This document shows positions 33,622-44,116 of a DNA stretch of 64,000 nucleotides, in pieces. The notes under the pieces were generated by a model, which did no database searches, was not told the origin of the DNA, and was given only the letters and a program-made list of their open reading frames with translations. The position numbers and the translations under genes were made by a program. The stretch is from Vandiemenella viatica (Eukaryota; Arthropoda; Insecta; Orthoptera; Morabidae): the NCBI GenBank assembly GCA_031002005.1, contig JARYHS010009186.1, positions 104,751,992 through 104,815,991 on the forward strand, in the 5' to 3' direction. Within the stretch, counting starts at the first letter, position 1. Each line of letters begins with the position of its first letter.

Positions 33622-33790
33622 TCACCGGTCATGTGGCTTAGTGGTTAAAGTGTCTGACTGGAGATCAGAAGTTCCCCCGTTTCAATCCTTGTCTCGGCGG
33701 GGATTTTGAAATGCCCTTAACCAGAACTTTACCTCTGTCACAGATTGCTGAGTAATATGAAGAACCCTATAAAAGAACTTGTGAAATAAC
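33622..33790 (+). repeat. tRNA-derived SINE, second family
   Basis: GTGGCTTAGTGGTTAAAGTG (box A) and CCGTTTCAATCCTTG (box B-like) are followed by TCGGCGGGGATTTTGAAATG, CCTTAACC and CAGATTGCTGAGTAATATGA. The same order of blocks is seen at 53985. Confidence 0.8.
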
Positions 33791-34219
33791 CAAATACTAA
33801 CCAAATACTTCTTCATATGATACTATGTTGCGAGAGCAATGCATGCACATATCCTAGAATAGCAATTAACCAGATTATACAGAGACCCATGTTATAATAT
33901 CTGTTTCCTGAAGGTCGCTTCTCAATATAATATTGCAATACGGTAAGCTCGCTATACTGACAAATCTGCTTCCAAGACAACACGGTTAGAGCCACGCCTC
34001 GTGATTCATTGTTTCAAGCTCTCTCTGTAATAAACAACCTCAGTGAGTTCAGTATTGTTAGAATTTACTGAATACTCACAAACTTCGCTCCTTTCAACAG
34101 TTCTAAATTTGAATCTACAATATTCAATTCTAAAACTGTGAATTCAAATAAGTGATGTTATATTGGAAAAAAGAATAGATATAGGCATCGATATGGCAAT
34201 GTATTTCCCAGATCTTATC
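33791..34219. other. unassigned sequence
   Basis: Nothing recognisable. Confidence 0.5.
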
Positions 34220-34420
34220 TAACATTTTTTAAGGATCGGGAAGGACTTCGGCCATGATCTTTTGAAGGAACCATCCAGACATTGGTTTGGCGTGATTTAG
34301 GGATCCATGAAAATCAGTATATGGATACAAGTAGTGGATATGAGCCCATGACTTCCCGAATACCAAGTCAGAACATTGTCGCTCATCCACCGAGTTGGAT
34401 ATCTACACTATCATTGCCAA
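34220..34420 (-). repeat. diverged tRNA-derived SINE, minus orientation
   Basis: GGGAAGGACTTCGGCCATGA, then GAAGGAACCATCCAGACATT, GGCGTGATTTAGGGATCCAT, GACTTCCCGAATACC and CGCTCATCCACCGAGTTGG follow the minus-strand order of the main SINE. Confidence 0.75.
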
Positions 34421-34440
34421 CCAAATACGTTGACAGGAGA

Positions 34441-34707
34441 AAAATTTAATTCTAGTGACCGAGAATGGTGGTGTAACGGATAGCGTTCTGGCCTCGCATT
34501 CAGGAGGACGGCGGTTCGAATCCCCGTCCGGACATCCAGATTTGGGTTTTCCATGGTTTCCCAAATCACTCCAGGCAAATGCCGGGATGCTTCCTTAAAA
34601 AGGCATTGGCCGAATTCCTTCCCATTCCTTGCCCCCCATCCTTTCCCGTCTCTAAAGACCTCGCTGTTGAGAGACGTAAAGCAGTTAAAAAAAATTTCAT
34701 TCTAGTG
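34441..34707 (+). repeat. full-length tRNA-derived SINE with target duplication
   Basis: The SINE spans 34458-34690. Its head is ACCGAGAATGGTGGTGTAAC (box A region), and box B is GGTTCGAATCCCCGTCCGG. The body has CATCCAGATTTGGGTTTTCC and CAAATGCCGGGATGCTTCCT, and the tail ends AGAGACGTAAAGCAGTTAAA. Flanking 17-bp target duplications (34441-34457 and 34691-34707) differ at one base (AAAATTTAATTCTAGTG and AAAATTTCATTCTAGTG). It is the best reference copy in the window. Pol III-type boxes A and B imply past internal promotion. Confidence 0.95.
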
Positions 34708-35379
34708 GAAAATAAAAATGGATCTTCGGATGTATGTCACTAAATTTAAGCGGAAACTTATTATTTATCTCAGGCCAACCTTTGTATAAACTCTGCGATA
34801 CATTCTTAATGGCTTTGAATGTCAGTCAAAATACATGCGCTTTTTCTGTAGTCTTATAACTGAAAATATGTAAAAGTATTAAATCGTGTATCATTGATGA
34901 GAATGTTAAAATTTTTCGTAATACGACGTACGAATTGTAATTTAGAACTTCTTTACCTATCCAATTCGTTTTGTTGTTTACATACATTGAAATTCTTCAA
35001 TAAATCTAGGTTTCAAACAACTTTTCACTTATGAGCAAGCAGCTAAATTTGCTAATTTCTTGTTGCAATTTAAATTATCACATCATGTTGGAATAACGTT
35101 AAAATCACGTTCAGCATCAAACCTTTCAGAAAAATTCTATACATTACTATAAATTTTGTATTTTTTTTTTTTAATTTTATCATCAGCGTTTTATCTATCC
35201 TCTGCAATTCTGATGTTATCAAGATAGCTGAATTGCTCAATTTATTTTAACGTTTTTGCATCGCACTTTGAGGGTACTTTGTGTTGAACGATGCAGCTTA
35301 CATCTAGATAGTCTTCACCTCACTGAATCCTACAACAATAAGTTTCTATTTCAGTCTTATGACGTAAATACCCAGATGG
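34708..35379. other. unassigned sequence
   Basis: AT-rich, with a poly-T run at 35161-35172. No gene or repeat is recognised. Confidence 0.5.
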
Positions 35380-35475
35380 TTCCTGCAAAAAGACCATAGG
35401 CGAATTACTACCCGTTACCTGCCCCCATCCTCTAATGTTTCGACGTCGACAGGACACAAAACCCGGAAAAACCTA
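35380..35475 (+). repeat. 3' fragment of tRNA-derived SINE
   Basis: CCAGATGGTTCCTGCAAAAAG, then CATAGGCGAATTACTACCCG and TCGACGTCGACAGGACACAA correspond to the tail half of the main SINE. Confidence 0.6.
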
Positions 35476-35504
35476 TTTCACGCACCCTGGATATACCCCC
35501 GACT

Positions 35505-35700
35505 GTCTTTTTTTTATATGGCTTCACACCTCCTCTACGTCGAGGTGATTAGAGGCGGGAAAGGAATAGGATAAGGAACGGGAAGGAAACCGACACCGGA
35601 CTTCTGAAATCTGGATGGTCCGACAGTAAGTCGTACCTGCGTTCTCGCGAATGCGAGACCAAAGCGTTACCGCTCATCCACTACACTCGGTCCCAAAAAT
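35505..35700 (-). repeat. tRNA-derived SINE, minus orientation
   Basis: It begins with a poly-T tract (the A-tail on the minus strand) and CCTCTACGTCGAGG, then TTAGAGGCGGGAAAGGAATA, CGACAGTAAGTCGTACCTGC and GTTACCGCTCATCCACTACA, the complement of the tRNA head. Confidence 0.85.
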
Positions 35701-35702
35701 AA

Positions 35703-35960
35703 CTTTTTTTTTTTGATTATGGCTTGACGTCAACGTCGATGTCATTAGAGGCGGGAAAGGACTTAGGACCACTAGTAACGGAAAGGATTTCAGCCATGGC
35801 TTTTTTATGATAAATCATCGCAGCTTTCACCATGAATTATTTGGGGAAACAATAGAATACCCAAATCCGGATACCCGGACGAAGCTTCGAACCCACGACC
35901 TCTCGAATGAGAAGCCAGAGCATTACCGCTCACTAACGATGCTAGGTCCCAACTTTGTCC
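35703..35960 (-). repeat. tRNA-derived SINE, minus orientation, head-to-tail with the previous copy
   Basis: Poly-T, GACGTCAACGTCGATGTCAT, TTAGAGGCGGGAAAGGACTT, then GGATACCCGGACGAAGCTTC, GAACCCACGACCTCTCGAAT and CATTACCGCTCACTAACGAT. It starts within a few bases of the end of the previous copy. Confidence 0.85.
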
Positions 35961-36613
35961 TTGCACTATCAAGTACAACCGAAACAATAATAAGTTTTTA
36001 CAACAAAACAAGAAAATAACATTTGATTCTACTTGAAGTGGTATATGGAGAACCAGAGGCCACCCGACGAGTTGGCTCATCGTTGAGCCGGGTCCTGTGG
36101 CTCAGTGAGCAGGGAAAGTGGCCGCTACTGAAGATCCGCAGGCATAAAGCGAGTGCTTAGAATTTTCAGAGCAGAGCTGGAAATGATATTTTTCCTGAGG
36201 CGCGGGCAGATAACGTTTAGCTGCAGCAGCAGGAGACTGACTCATGGGCCATAAAGACCTCTCACTGCCTTCCGTTGCGCTAAAAACGCTGGCGCATGCC
36301 ACTTGAACGTTCACTATATATCCGCGTTACGTCCGGGCCATTAAACTAAACATAAAATACATTTTACTGCGATGGAAATCTTGAAAAGTCTTTTTTAAAC
36401 GAACGAAACAACTATTTTAAAAAGCACTCGGCCGCACTGCGAAGCAAGTATATCGCGGTTTATGGCGGAGAAGAAACGAGCGACCGGCCTCCCACGAGAA
36501 TTACATAAATATAAACAGGCCCAATGACCAAGTTGCTCGATTCATGTGTTTGATGTAACACACACGGGTTTTCGATGTATGATTGGACCAATATTTCGTC
36601 GTAACAGCCATGG
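35961..36613. other. unassigned; GC-rich patch at 36090-36350
   Basis: The patch at 36090-36350 is GC/CpG-rich with TATA-like TATATATCC near 36317, but no convincing exon. It could be regulatory or a conserved non-coding element. Stops limit coding in most frames. Confidence 0.35.
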
Positions 36614-37155
36614 CTTCCGACGTAGACAAAGCTAATTCTAGATTACGAGTCATAGGTCGTGTTTTGAGAAGAGGTAATGCTCATACAAAGGAAATAGTAT
36701 AGGCAAACCACTAATGTTTCCACATTGAGATTACTGTTGTGGGGTTTACGATCCGTATCGCAAGGGATTGATTGACACGTTAGAGAAAGTACAGAAGAGA
36801 GTCGCTCAATTCATGATTGCTACTCACTTACGAAAGTGTCACAGAATTGATACATATATTGGGTTGGAATTGTTTGGCAGACAGACGACGTCGTTTTCGT
36901 TTGAATTATTGGAGAATATGTGAAATTCTTCAATTTACGAGTGCAGTGAAATACTTCTTCCACCAACCTATTTAGGTCGCAATGCCAGGTAGGGTAAGAT
37001 TAGAGAAATAAGATGCCGTACTGATGCTTTTATGTGTTCATTCTTTCCTCGTTCTGTTCCAGATTGGAATGCACAGAATTAGCATTGGTGCTTAGCTCCC
37101 TCTGCCACCCGCAATATTTGTAAACTGCAGAGTATAGATGTAGATGTAGTTACCT
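36614..37155 (+). pseudogene. degraded LINE reverse-transcriptase 3' fragment
   Basis: DKANSRLRVIGRVLRRGNAH, then broken pieces such as ITVVGF, YESVTELIHILGWN and the SFLVLFQIGMHRI end, match the C-terminal part of the copy at 31889. There are several frameshifts and stops. The 3' UTR (TTGGTGCTTAGCTCCCTCTG) and the TAGATGTAGATGTAG tail at 37130-37149 are well preserved. Confidence 0.85.
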
Positions 37156-37379
37156 TTTTTACAGTCAAAAGTTATGAAAGCTCAAAATATGAATTTCACC
37201 TGTTAAAATTGAAGAATTTCTATAGATTTTGAAGGTATTGCAACGACCTAAGCTGGATGCCGTCACAGAACCAGGATTCGCTTCAATCAATCAGATTAGT
37301 TTTATCTGAGTTATGTGATCGAAGATATCACACTTCTGTCTTCACTTATAGCTAGTAAGTAGTATATATATATCTATAT

Positions 37380-37575
37380 ATTTGGGCTCTCGGGACCGGC
37401 TCTAACGATTTGGATGAGACTTCATATTTAGATAAGGTTTTGCTTTTTAAATTTATTTAAATAGGTGTCTTCCCTGCAAAAACGCGAACTTACAAAAATG
37501 AACAATTTTTGTGTTTGGTTTCTCGGAAACGACTCAAACGCCATCTCGTAGACGTTTCAGATACCAGAAAGCCTA
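37380..37575 (+). repeat. unclassified interspersed repeat, copy 1
   Basis: CGGCTCTAACGATTTGGATG, AAGGTTTTGCTTTTTAAATT, GTTTCTCGGAAACGACTCAA and GTTTCAGATACCAGAAAGCC align in order with 38320-38525. Confidence 0.7.
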
Positions 37576-38319
37576 CTGATAGTTTCTCATTGGTTCCGAC
37601 AGTGAACTCTAATAAATTTAAATGAAGAATTCGTGCATACTAACTGAACCATACGAATATTTAGGACAGTATCGTGATCAGTTACCGAATGGTAATATAA
37701 TAATGAGGAAATAAGGAAACGCAAGTATTTATTAATTAAAGGTATTTTGTTTTGAAGAGAAGTAATAAATATAACTTTTACTGTAAAATAAGTAGTTATC
37801 ATTAAATACTTCATGTTTAATTGAATAATATTTAAATAGTAAATATTTTTTAAAAATATTGGTTTTGTCAGAAGTAATTTTTTCAATCTTCTTTACTTTA
37901 CAAAACTTTTTTGAAAACAATGTTAGCAGTTATAATGTGATCAACGTTGACTTTTTGACCGTATGTGTCCTTGCCACAAAAATAAATATTGATGATTCTA
38001 CAGACTTTTGAAAAAGCCACAGGCTCTGATAAATACAATCCTGCCTTTTGAAGGGTCTGACATTGTACTTTATTAATGTTCGTAGGGAATATTACTTTAA
38101 TTGGGAATTGTTTTACTATCATTTGGAAAGGCATTGTTGGTGGTGTGAGGTTAATGCGAGGTAAGAGCATAGTTTTATCGAGGTAGGTAAATTAATTTAG
38201 CACTGATGATGTATCCGTCTAAAAGAATTACCACTAATCTTACACCATTAATTAATTCCTGATTGGCATCAATAGTTCTATTTAACACAGTAATACTATT
38301 TTTAAAGCAATTTATAAGG
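37576..38319. other. unassigned sequence
   Basis: AT-rich; no gene is supported. Confidence 0.5.
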
Positions 38320-38525
38320 TGGTAAACCAGGCGATCTCAAAAATGATTCTAGCGATTTAGATGAATTTTCGTGAGTAGATAAAGTTTTGCTTTTCAGGTT
38401 TGTAACACGATTTTACAAAACAAAGAGCAATTCTTGGACTAGGTATCTCGGAAACAGCTCTAAGCTCATCTCGTACGTTTCAGGTACCAGTAAGCATATT
38501 GATGTTAGCTAAGATTCTCTGTTAA
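38320..38525 (+). repeat. unclassified interspersed repeat, copy 2
   Basis: GATTCTAGCGATTTAGATGA, AAAGTTTTGCTTTTCAGGTT, GTATCTCGGAAACAGCTCTA and GTTTCAGGTACCAGTAAGCA are colinear with the copy at 37380. Confidence 0.7.
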
Positions 38526-38849
38526 AGGAATTCTGCTCTTAAAAATGCCTAGGAACCCTTCAAGAAAAAGTTTAACTTTAATCAAACTTTACTTAAAATC
38601 TTGTTTATTGAACAGAAGGAAGATCGGTCACCCAGGTAATTTCAATAAAATGGCACTTTATTCTAATCCATTTCCACATCGGTACATGTTTACACAATTT
38701 TTTTGAGGTTAAGACCAGTATTTCATAAAAACAATATGCAGTGTCTTCTACCCTCTTGTTGAAATTTTTGAATTCACGAAATTCATAGTGGATTATTTTT
38801 ACTAGCAAGAGGTTTCTAGAAAATTTTGTCCACAAGACTTTTATAATAG

Positions 38850-38853
38850 TCTT

Positions 38854-38899
<46 letters not shown>

Positions 38900-38900
38900 C
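38850..38900. repeat. (CT)n microsatellite
   Basis: About 50 bases of CT repeats interrupted by CTTT. Confidence 0.95.
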
Positions 38901-39689
38901 TAAGGACAGAGATGGCAGGAAATTGACACCGTACGAGTATCGACAATCCACTGGAACATGGTTTCCAATATCAGCTGATGAAGCGTAGTTAGAGCAATCG
39001 AGGCTGTCCACCTGATTGCGGTGGCACCATTGTAACTGTACACGCAAATATTAATGTTATAAAATTGCATTCGAATGAAACTTTCCACATTAGATGGAGA
39101 CAAAAAAACGGCAAAGCAGGTATTGAAAAAAACGAGCTGATACCGGAAAATTTGTAATTTTTTTGTCGTTGGCTACTGATGCATAGTGAAAAATTCAAGT
39201 CAATAAAAGAAAGGTACCCGAAGAAAAATGAGATAAATAATATCTCTAAACCATGTACCGTATTGTATACTGTATTATGAAGAAGTATTATTAGTTATAT
39301 TTGTTTTTTGGTGAAGTTCTGGTAATGATTTAGTTAACTTCGAACAGACCTCACTGCCAATTAAGGGCCAAATTTTAAATCTTTAAAGTTTTTCCCAAGT
39401 TTAATTTACTTAAATTAATAAAACATAAGGATTAAATTCACTTTCCAATTACCATAAACGTCATTCGTATTAAATTATTTTAGCTGTTATATTAAGAAGT
39501 AGCAACAACGTCAGCTAATAATAGGTCACGTAACTTAATCGTGAGAAACTATCGATGTTTATTCGTCAGCCATGATGTTATACGAAAGATTAATAATTGT
39601 TTCAATATGAGTCAAAAATGGTATAATTCCTCGATTTTCAAAATTCCAATCTGGAGCTATACAACCGTTGTTATTGATCTTGTCCTTTT
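38901..39689. other. unassigned sequence
   Basis: No gene or repeat is recognised. Confidence 0.5.
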
Positions 39690-39895
39690 GTATGGCTTTA
39701 CACCTCGCCGAGGCCACTAGAGACGGGAAAGGGTTGTAGGCAAGGAAAGGGAAGTAATTAGGTCATGGCCTTCCCGAAGGAACTATCGCGGCGTTGGCCT
39801 GGAGTGCTTACCTGAAACCATGGAAACATAAATCTGGATTGCCGAACGGAGATTCAACCCGCGTCCTCCAGAATGTGAAGCAGAGCGCTGTGTCG
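39690..39895 (-). repeat. tRNA-derived SINE, minus orientation
   Basis: GGCTTTACACCTCGCCGAGG, CACTAGAGACGGGAAAGGGT, TAGGTCATGGCCTTCCCGAA, then CAACCCGCGTCCTCCAGAAT and GAAGCAGAGCGCTGTG. Confidence 0.85.
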
Positions 39896-40335
39896 AGAAG
39901 TGAAATATATTATGGTGAGCAATGATCCTTCTCTGTAGCCTGTGTTGGTTGGCAACTCATTTATTGGCAACACATTTGCTGGCGCTAAGCTCGCAGCCAG
40001 ATCAACGTGATATAGTGACCACTTAACTAATTACTAGAGGACGTTAGGAAAATCTGAAACCGTAGGTAACAAATTCAATTATCCGGAAGCTGTGTAATTA
40101 ATTAAACGAAACATGTCTCCTTGTAAAGCTCAATGTTTCTCCGAACTATTCGGATTACGCATTTCTGTTTGAAAGAAGTAACCCGTTACACACGTATTTT
40201 ACTAAGTATTTCAGCCTCCTAATATTTTTTTCATCCGCGATAGGGCTAAAGGAATGAAATGGCCGTTTTGGTGTCCATATGTTCTCATGCTCATATTCAG
40301 TAGTCCCCACACATCAGTACTTATGGAATCATTCT
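39896..40335. other. unassigned sequence
   Basis: Nothing recognisable. Confidence 0.5.
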
Positions 40336-40557
40336 CTTCTTGTATTACCGAGCGTGGTGGTGTAACGGTTAGCGTTCTGGTCTCGCATTCGGGAGTACAG
40401 TGGTTCCAATCCCCGTCCGGGCATCCAGATTTGGGTTTTCCATGGTTCCCCAAATCACTCCAGGCAAATGCCGGGATGATTCCTTCAAAAGGCCATTCCC
40501 ATTCACTGTTAAGAGACGTTAGGCAGTTAAAAAATAAAATAAAAAACTTCTTGTATT
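40336..40557 (+). repeat. full-length tRNA-derived SINE with perfect 11-bp target duplication
   Basis: The SINE spans 40347-40546, from ACCGAGCGTGGTGGTGTAAC to an A-rich tail. The target duplication CTTCTTGTATT is perfect at 40336-40346 and 40547-40557. Box B has one change (GGTTCCAATCC). Relative to the copy at 34458 it lacks a piece of the body near 40495-40500. Confidence 0.95.
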
Positions 40558-40991
40558 CATTGAAATAAGTCAAACATGGATTCATAATAACGGCTAAATT
40601 TTATTTGGCTTTGCATTTCAAAGTTTGTACTGTGCTATCATTTCATAAATTAAACATCGGTGTACGCCCAAAATCTAACCTGTACCCATTACAAGAACCG
40701 AAATTTTACACGAAGAGAAAAGCTCAAAATTAGCTAACCCATCTCTCAATAAACTGTATCATAACTCACTGGGACTAATATTGCTTTCTTATATATTCCG
40801 ACGTTCCAGAAATCGTGTAATAGGAAGATGGAAATATTCAGGCGGTGTACAGATCGCATCAAAACGCAGAATGTTGTCAGTGCTGTTATGTGCTGTGAAG
40901 CTATTACCTAAATGATTATGCCTACCTGACTAAAATTAATGATGGTGAACATGTAAGCCCGCTATATAACGCCATACGAAAAGATATATAC
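40558..40991. other. unassigned sequence
   Basis: Nothing recognisable. Confidence 0.5.
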
Positions 40992-41624
40992 TACTGTTTG
41001 TGAAAATTGCAACACCTAGGAGGAATGATTTGAAATATTCAAAAAACAGAGGATATGTAGAACATTCCATCCACAGTAAATTATTAAGACAATTGAAAGG
41101 TATCTAGCACCCTGATTCCTTTGACTGGACATTTAAGTGTTATACCACGCCCAGTAGGTGAAGAAACCTCTGACGAAGCGTAAACTTTCAAGGAAGTGCC
41201 GGTATCATCAATCGAAGGGACCATTATTAGCATGCGAGTGAGTTCGAACGTGGCAGAATGATTGGTCCGGACAATGTAACACTGCGGCTCGTACAAGGCG
41301 CGTTGCGACAGTAATGCATGCTTGGAACCTGTGGGTAGAAGGGGGTCGTATATGGCGGTGAGCGGGTATTAGGCAACACAGTGTGACCACAGCGCGGGAC
41401 GACTGCCATCTCGTGTCCATGGCCGTAACCGACACAGAAGCTTCGTCCACATCGTTGGATCGACCTTTGAACACTTCGATGGGTATATTGGTACATACAT
41501 GCATTGTAGGTTCGACGCCGTGTGCTGAGAGCTGGAATGGTGGCACGCATGTCATTGAGTCGGTTTCCGTTGACTAGAATGACTCATAATGCAATGGACA
41601 CGTGAACGCCATCATTAGGGGGAA

Positions 41625-41784
41625 GGGGGCGTCCATTAATTACGTGTGCTGCCGACATCGTAATTTTTATACCTCTTTTTGTTTTTGTTCTACTACTGTT
41701 CTTCAAGGATATAAAAAGATGACGTGATATTTGGCCGGACCCTCCACCGCTCATTTCACCCCACGTAATTAAAGGATGCTCCCC
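41625..41784. mobile_element. 160-bp MITE related to the pair at 20.1-21.1 kb
   Basis: The left end is GGGGGCGTCCATTAATTACG; the reverse complement of the right end is GGGGAGCATCCTTTAATTAC. It interrupts the Tc1 transposase frame between ERHH and WRAE. The 3-bp target duplication is no longer clear. Confidence 0.75.
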
Positions 41785-42334
41785 TGGCGTGCTGAGCGGA
41801 AAAAGGAAGCGTTTTCTGGCAAGTTTCAACTTGTTCTACAGTGATGGCAGCGTACGTGTAAGGTTACCTTTACACTAGAACCGACATCCGCCGAATTTTC
41901 ACTGCCGAACAACCAACCGAACTCTGCCGACTGAAGTGGTTGCAGGGTCCCAGACTTCTGTCGTTTTGGCACTCACTCGATTGAAGTTACTTCAAACGAC
42001 ACCGCGAGCCAGCCAACATCCCTTTGTTTTGACGGAGTGGTCCCGTGTCATGTTTATGGATATCGAGAAGCAAATTTTCAGTCTTTTACGACCAAATGTT
42101 GTTTCCCTGTTATCGACTGCATTAAAAAAACTCTTTTTTTCTTCAACCTCACTTCCAGCTATATCAGATGATCGTAAAAGATAGATTGCGTCATTCTAAA
42201 ACATTCGTAAAATCATCCATCAGATGCTCTGACAAAGGTAGAACCCGCCTTTTTTATGGAACAATAAAAGTACGTTTGTGTTTTGAGATAGCAAAAATAA
42301 AGTATATTGTGCAGAAAAAGAATACATTTTATTA

Positions 42335-43080
42335 CTAGCCGATACCCGCGACTTCGTACGCGTGAACTTAGAATTTCATTTCCAGAATTGAATACAGAAA
42401 GCTGTTAGTAACCTAGGATTAGTCCCAAACAACACCAAGTCGGCATAGTATTACAGGAAAGCCATCACTATATCATTCTACCGTCGAAATTGTCTCATAA
42501 AGAGAATCAGTTTCCCACATATTTACATACAGAAAAACAAACGAAGGTGCGGGGATATGGGGGGGAGGGGGGTTAACTAAGGACAGCTTTATTTCAATTT
42601 GGTCTTTTCATCATTAGCATGAGCATCCGATTCTTGGATTTTCTAAAACCTTTAGCTGCTCGTGCACTGCTGGAGCTACCAGGTTTATGCCTGCAAGGCA
42701 TGTTAAAAAAGAAGACAAAATAAACTGGTGCCAGAAACAGTTAGGCAGACACAAAGTAATGGTATAGTGCGGAGCAAATCGACATCGATACTAAAATTCG
42801 TTTTGTCTCTAAACGAAATTTACTAACAAATCATACACTAACAGACTGCGAGAGAAGCACAGCTTGAGCAACCGAAGTAAGATTACAGACTAACACTCGC
42901 ATCCGTCCATCTGTCACCATTCGATAAGTTCTCAAAACATCGTGACTAAAACTGTTATTCATGTCTTGTGTCCTTCCTACAGATGTAAAGTATTTCCCTG
43001 TCAAATTCTATCAATATTGGTAACCATTTAGACAACAAAACGTAAAAAAAAGTCAAAGACTTACTTTCGCATATATAATA
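42335..43080 (+). repeat. arthropod interspersed repeat (cgcgacttcgt head, cgcatatataatattag tail)
   Basis: It starts ACTAGCCGATACCCGCGACT and ends TTCGCATATATAATATTAGT, the two ends of a repeat common in arthropod genomes. A related 3' end lies at 43490-43635 (CAAATTTCATCACGATCAGA, TTCGCATTTATAATACTG). Classification (RTE-type or other) is uncertain. Confidence 0.55.
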
Positions 43081-43086
43081 TTAGTA

Positions 43087-43134
43087 AAGATCACACACAC
43101 ACACATACACACACATACACACACACACACACAC
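43087..43134. repeat. (CA)n microsatellite
   Basis: About 48 bases of CA repeats with ATA interruptions. Confidence 0.95.
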
Positions 43135-43289
43135 TGACTGCGAGAGAAACAATGGCTGAGTGATCAATACAGCGTAAAAAAGTGTACACCTACAGCATTG
43201 TTAGGCCACGTACGATTTGCCAAGCATTTCATCCATAAATTTGTGACATCTACACTTTAATATGGAATCTAGGCTTGGCTCATACGATC

Positions 43290-43405
43290 ATAAACAATTA
43301 TTAAAAATACTTGTCTCCTTTGGAATTTTAACCGGGAACCACAGTCCAAACATTAGTAAGCAATCGCGTTAACCACTGAGCTACCAACCCGCGATACTGC
43401 AAGGT
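43290..43405 (-). repeat. tRNA-like SINE head, minus orientation
   Basis: On the minus strand, GGTAGCTCAGTGGTTAACGC (box A) is followed by TGTGGTTCCCGGTTAAAATTC (box B-like). A body of about 40 bases follows. No gene-like end is present. Confidence 0.6.
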
Positions 43406-43679
43406 AGTACAGAGTCTTACACTTCCTAAGCATCGGTCTATGTTCGGTTCAGTAATTTTTCGAAATTACATGACAGTATGTACTAATTATACATAAAAAG
43501 CATCCTATGTCCATCATAATACCAAATCGCATCTCCTTGTCAAATTTCATCACGATCAGAAGTCGTTTAACCCAAGAAACGTGACGAAGAGACAGAGTTA
43601 CTTTCGCATTTATAATACTGTATTAGTATAGATGTTTGAATAGATATTTTGCATTATTTCTAAATTTAGTCTGATGTCT

Positions 43680-43780
43680 CAAATGGTGATGTCATGTGGC
43701 TGGGGTACGGAAGGTCGCCGGTTCAAATTCCGGTCTTGGTTGCAATATTTACGGACCTTACAATTGACCTTTACCTATAG
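43680..43780 (+). repeat. tRNA-like SINE head, plus orientation
   Basis: GAAGGTCGCCGGTTCAAATTCCGG provides a box B, followed by a TTGACCTTTACC segment. Box A is eroded. Confidence 0.55.
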
Positions 43781-44085
43781 CAAAGCTTTCATTTCTTAAT
43801 GGGGTCTATATTTAAACTAAAATATAAAATGATCTCATCTTTATTAAGAGAAATATCTAGTAAGCCTAAAGTAACCTCAAGCAAAACAAAAAGGTCAAGT
43901 GTGAAGTGATTAACGTTTGATATTTCATTTTATTGTGTTCAGAAACGCGAGAATCTTTCAATCCAGTATAGGATGCCAAACATTTAATTATGTTTTGTTA
44001 AGAATGCGTTTGGGTACTATTTTTGTACGTAAGAGATCAAACAGCGAGATTATAACGTAAGTCAGGTAAGAAAAAAACTATTTTA

Positions 44086-44116
44086 GCATACTTTATAATT
44101 TTATTATAAAGTATGC
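44086..44116. repeat. 13-bp perfect hairpin
   Basis: GCATACTTTATAA and its reverse complement are separated by TTTTA. It is isolated, with no associated promoter or gene. Confidence 0.9.

Noticed and set aside
41208..41555. Minus-strand ORFs of 107-115 codons
   Set aside because: They are antisense shadows of the Tc1 transposase fragment that reads on the plus strand.
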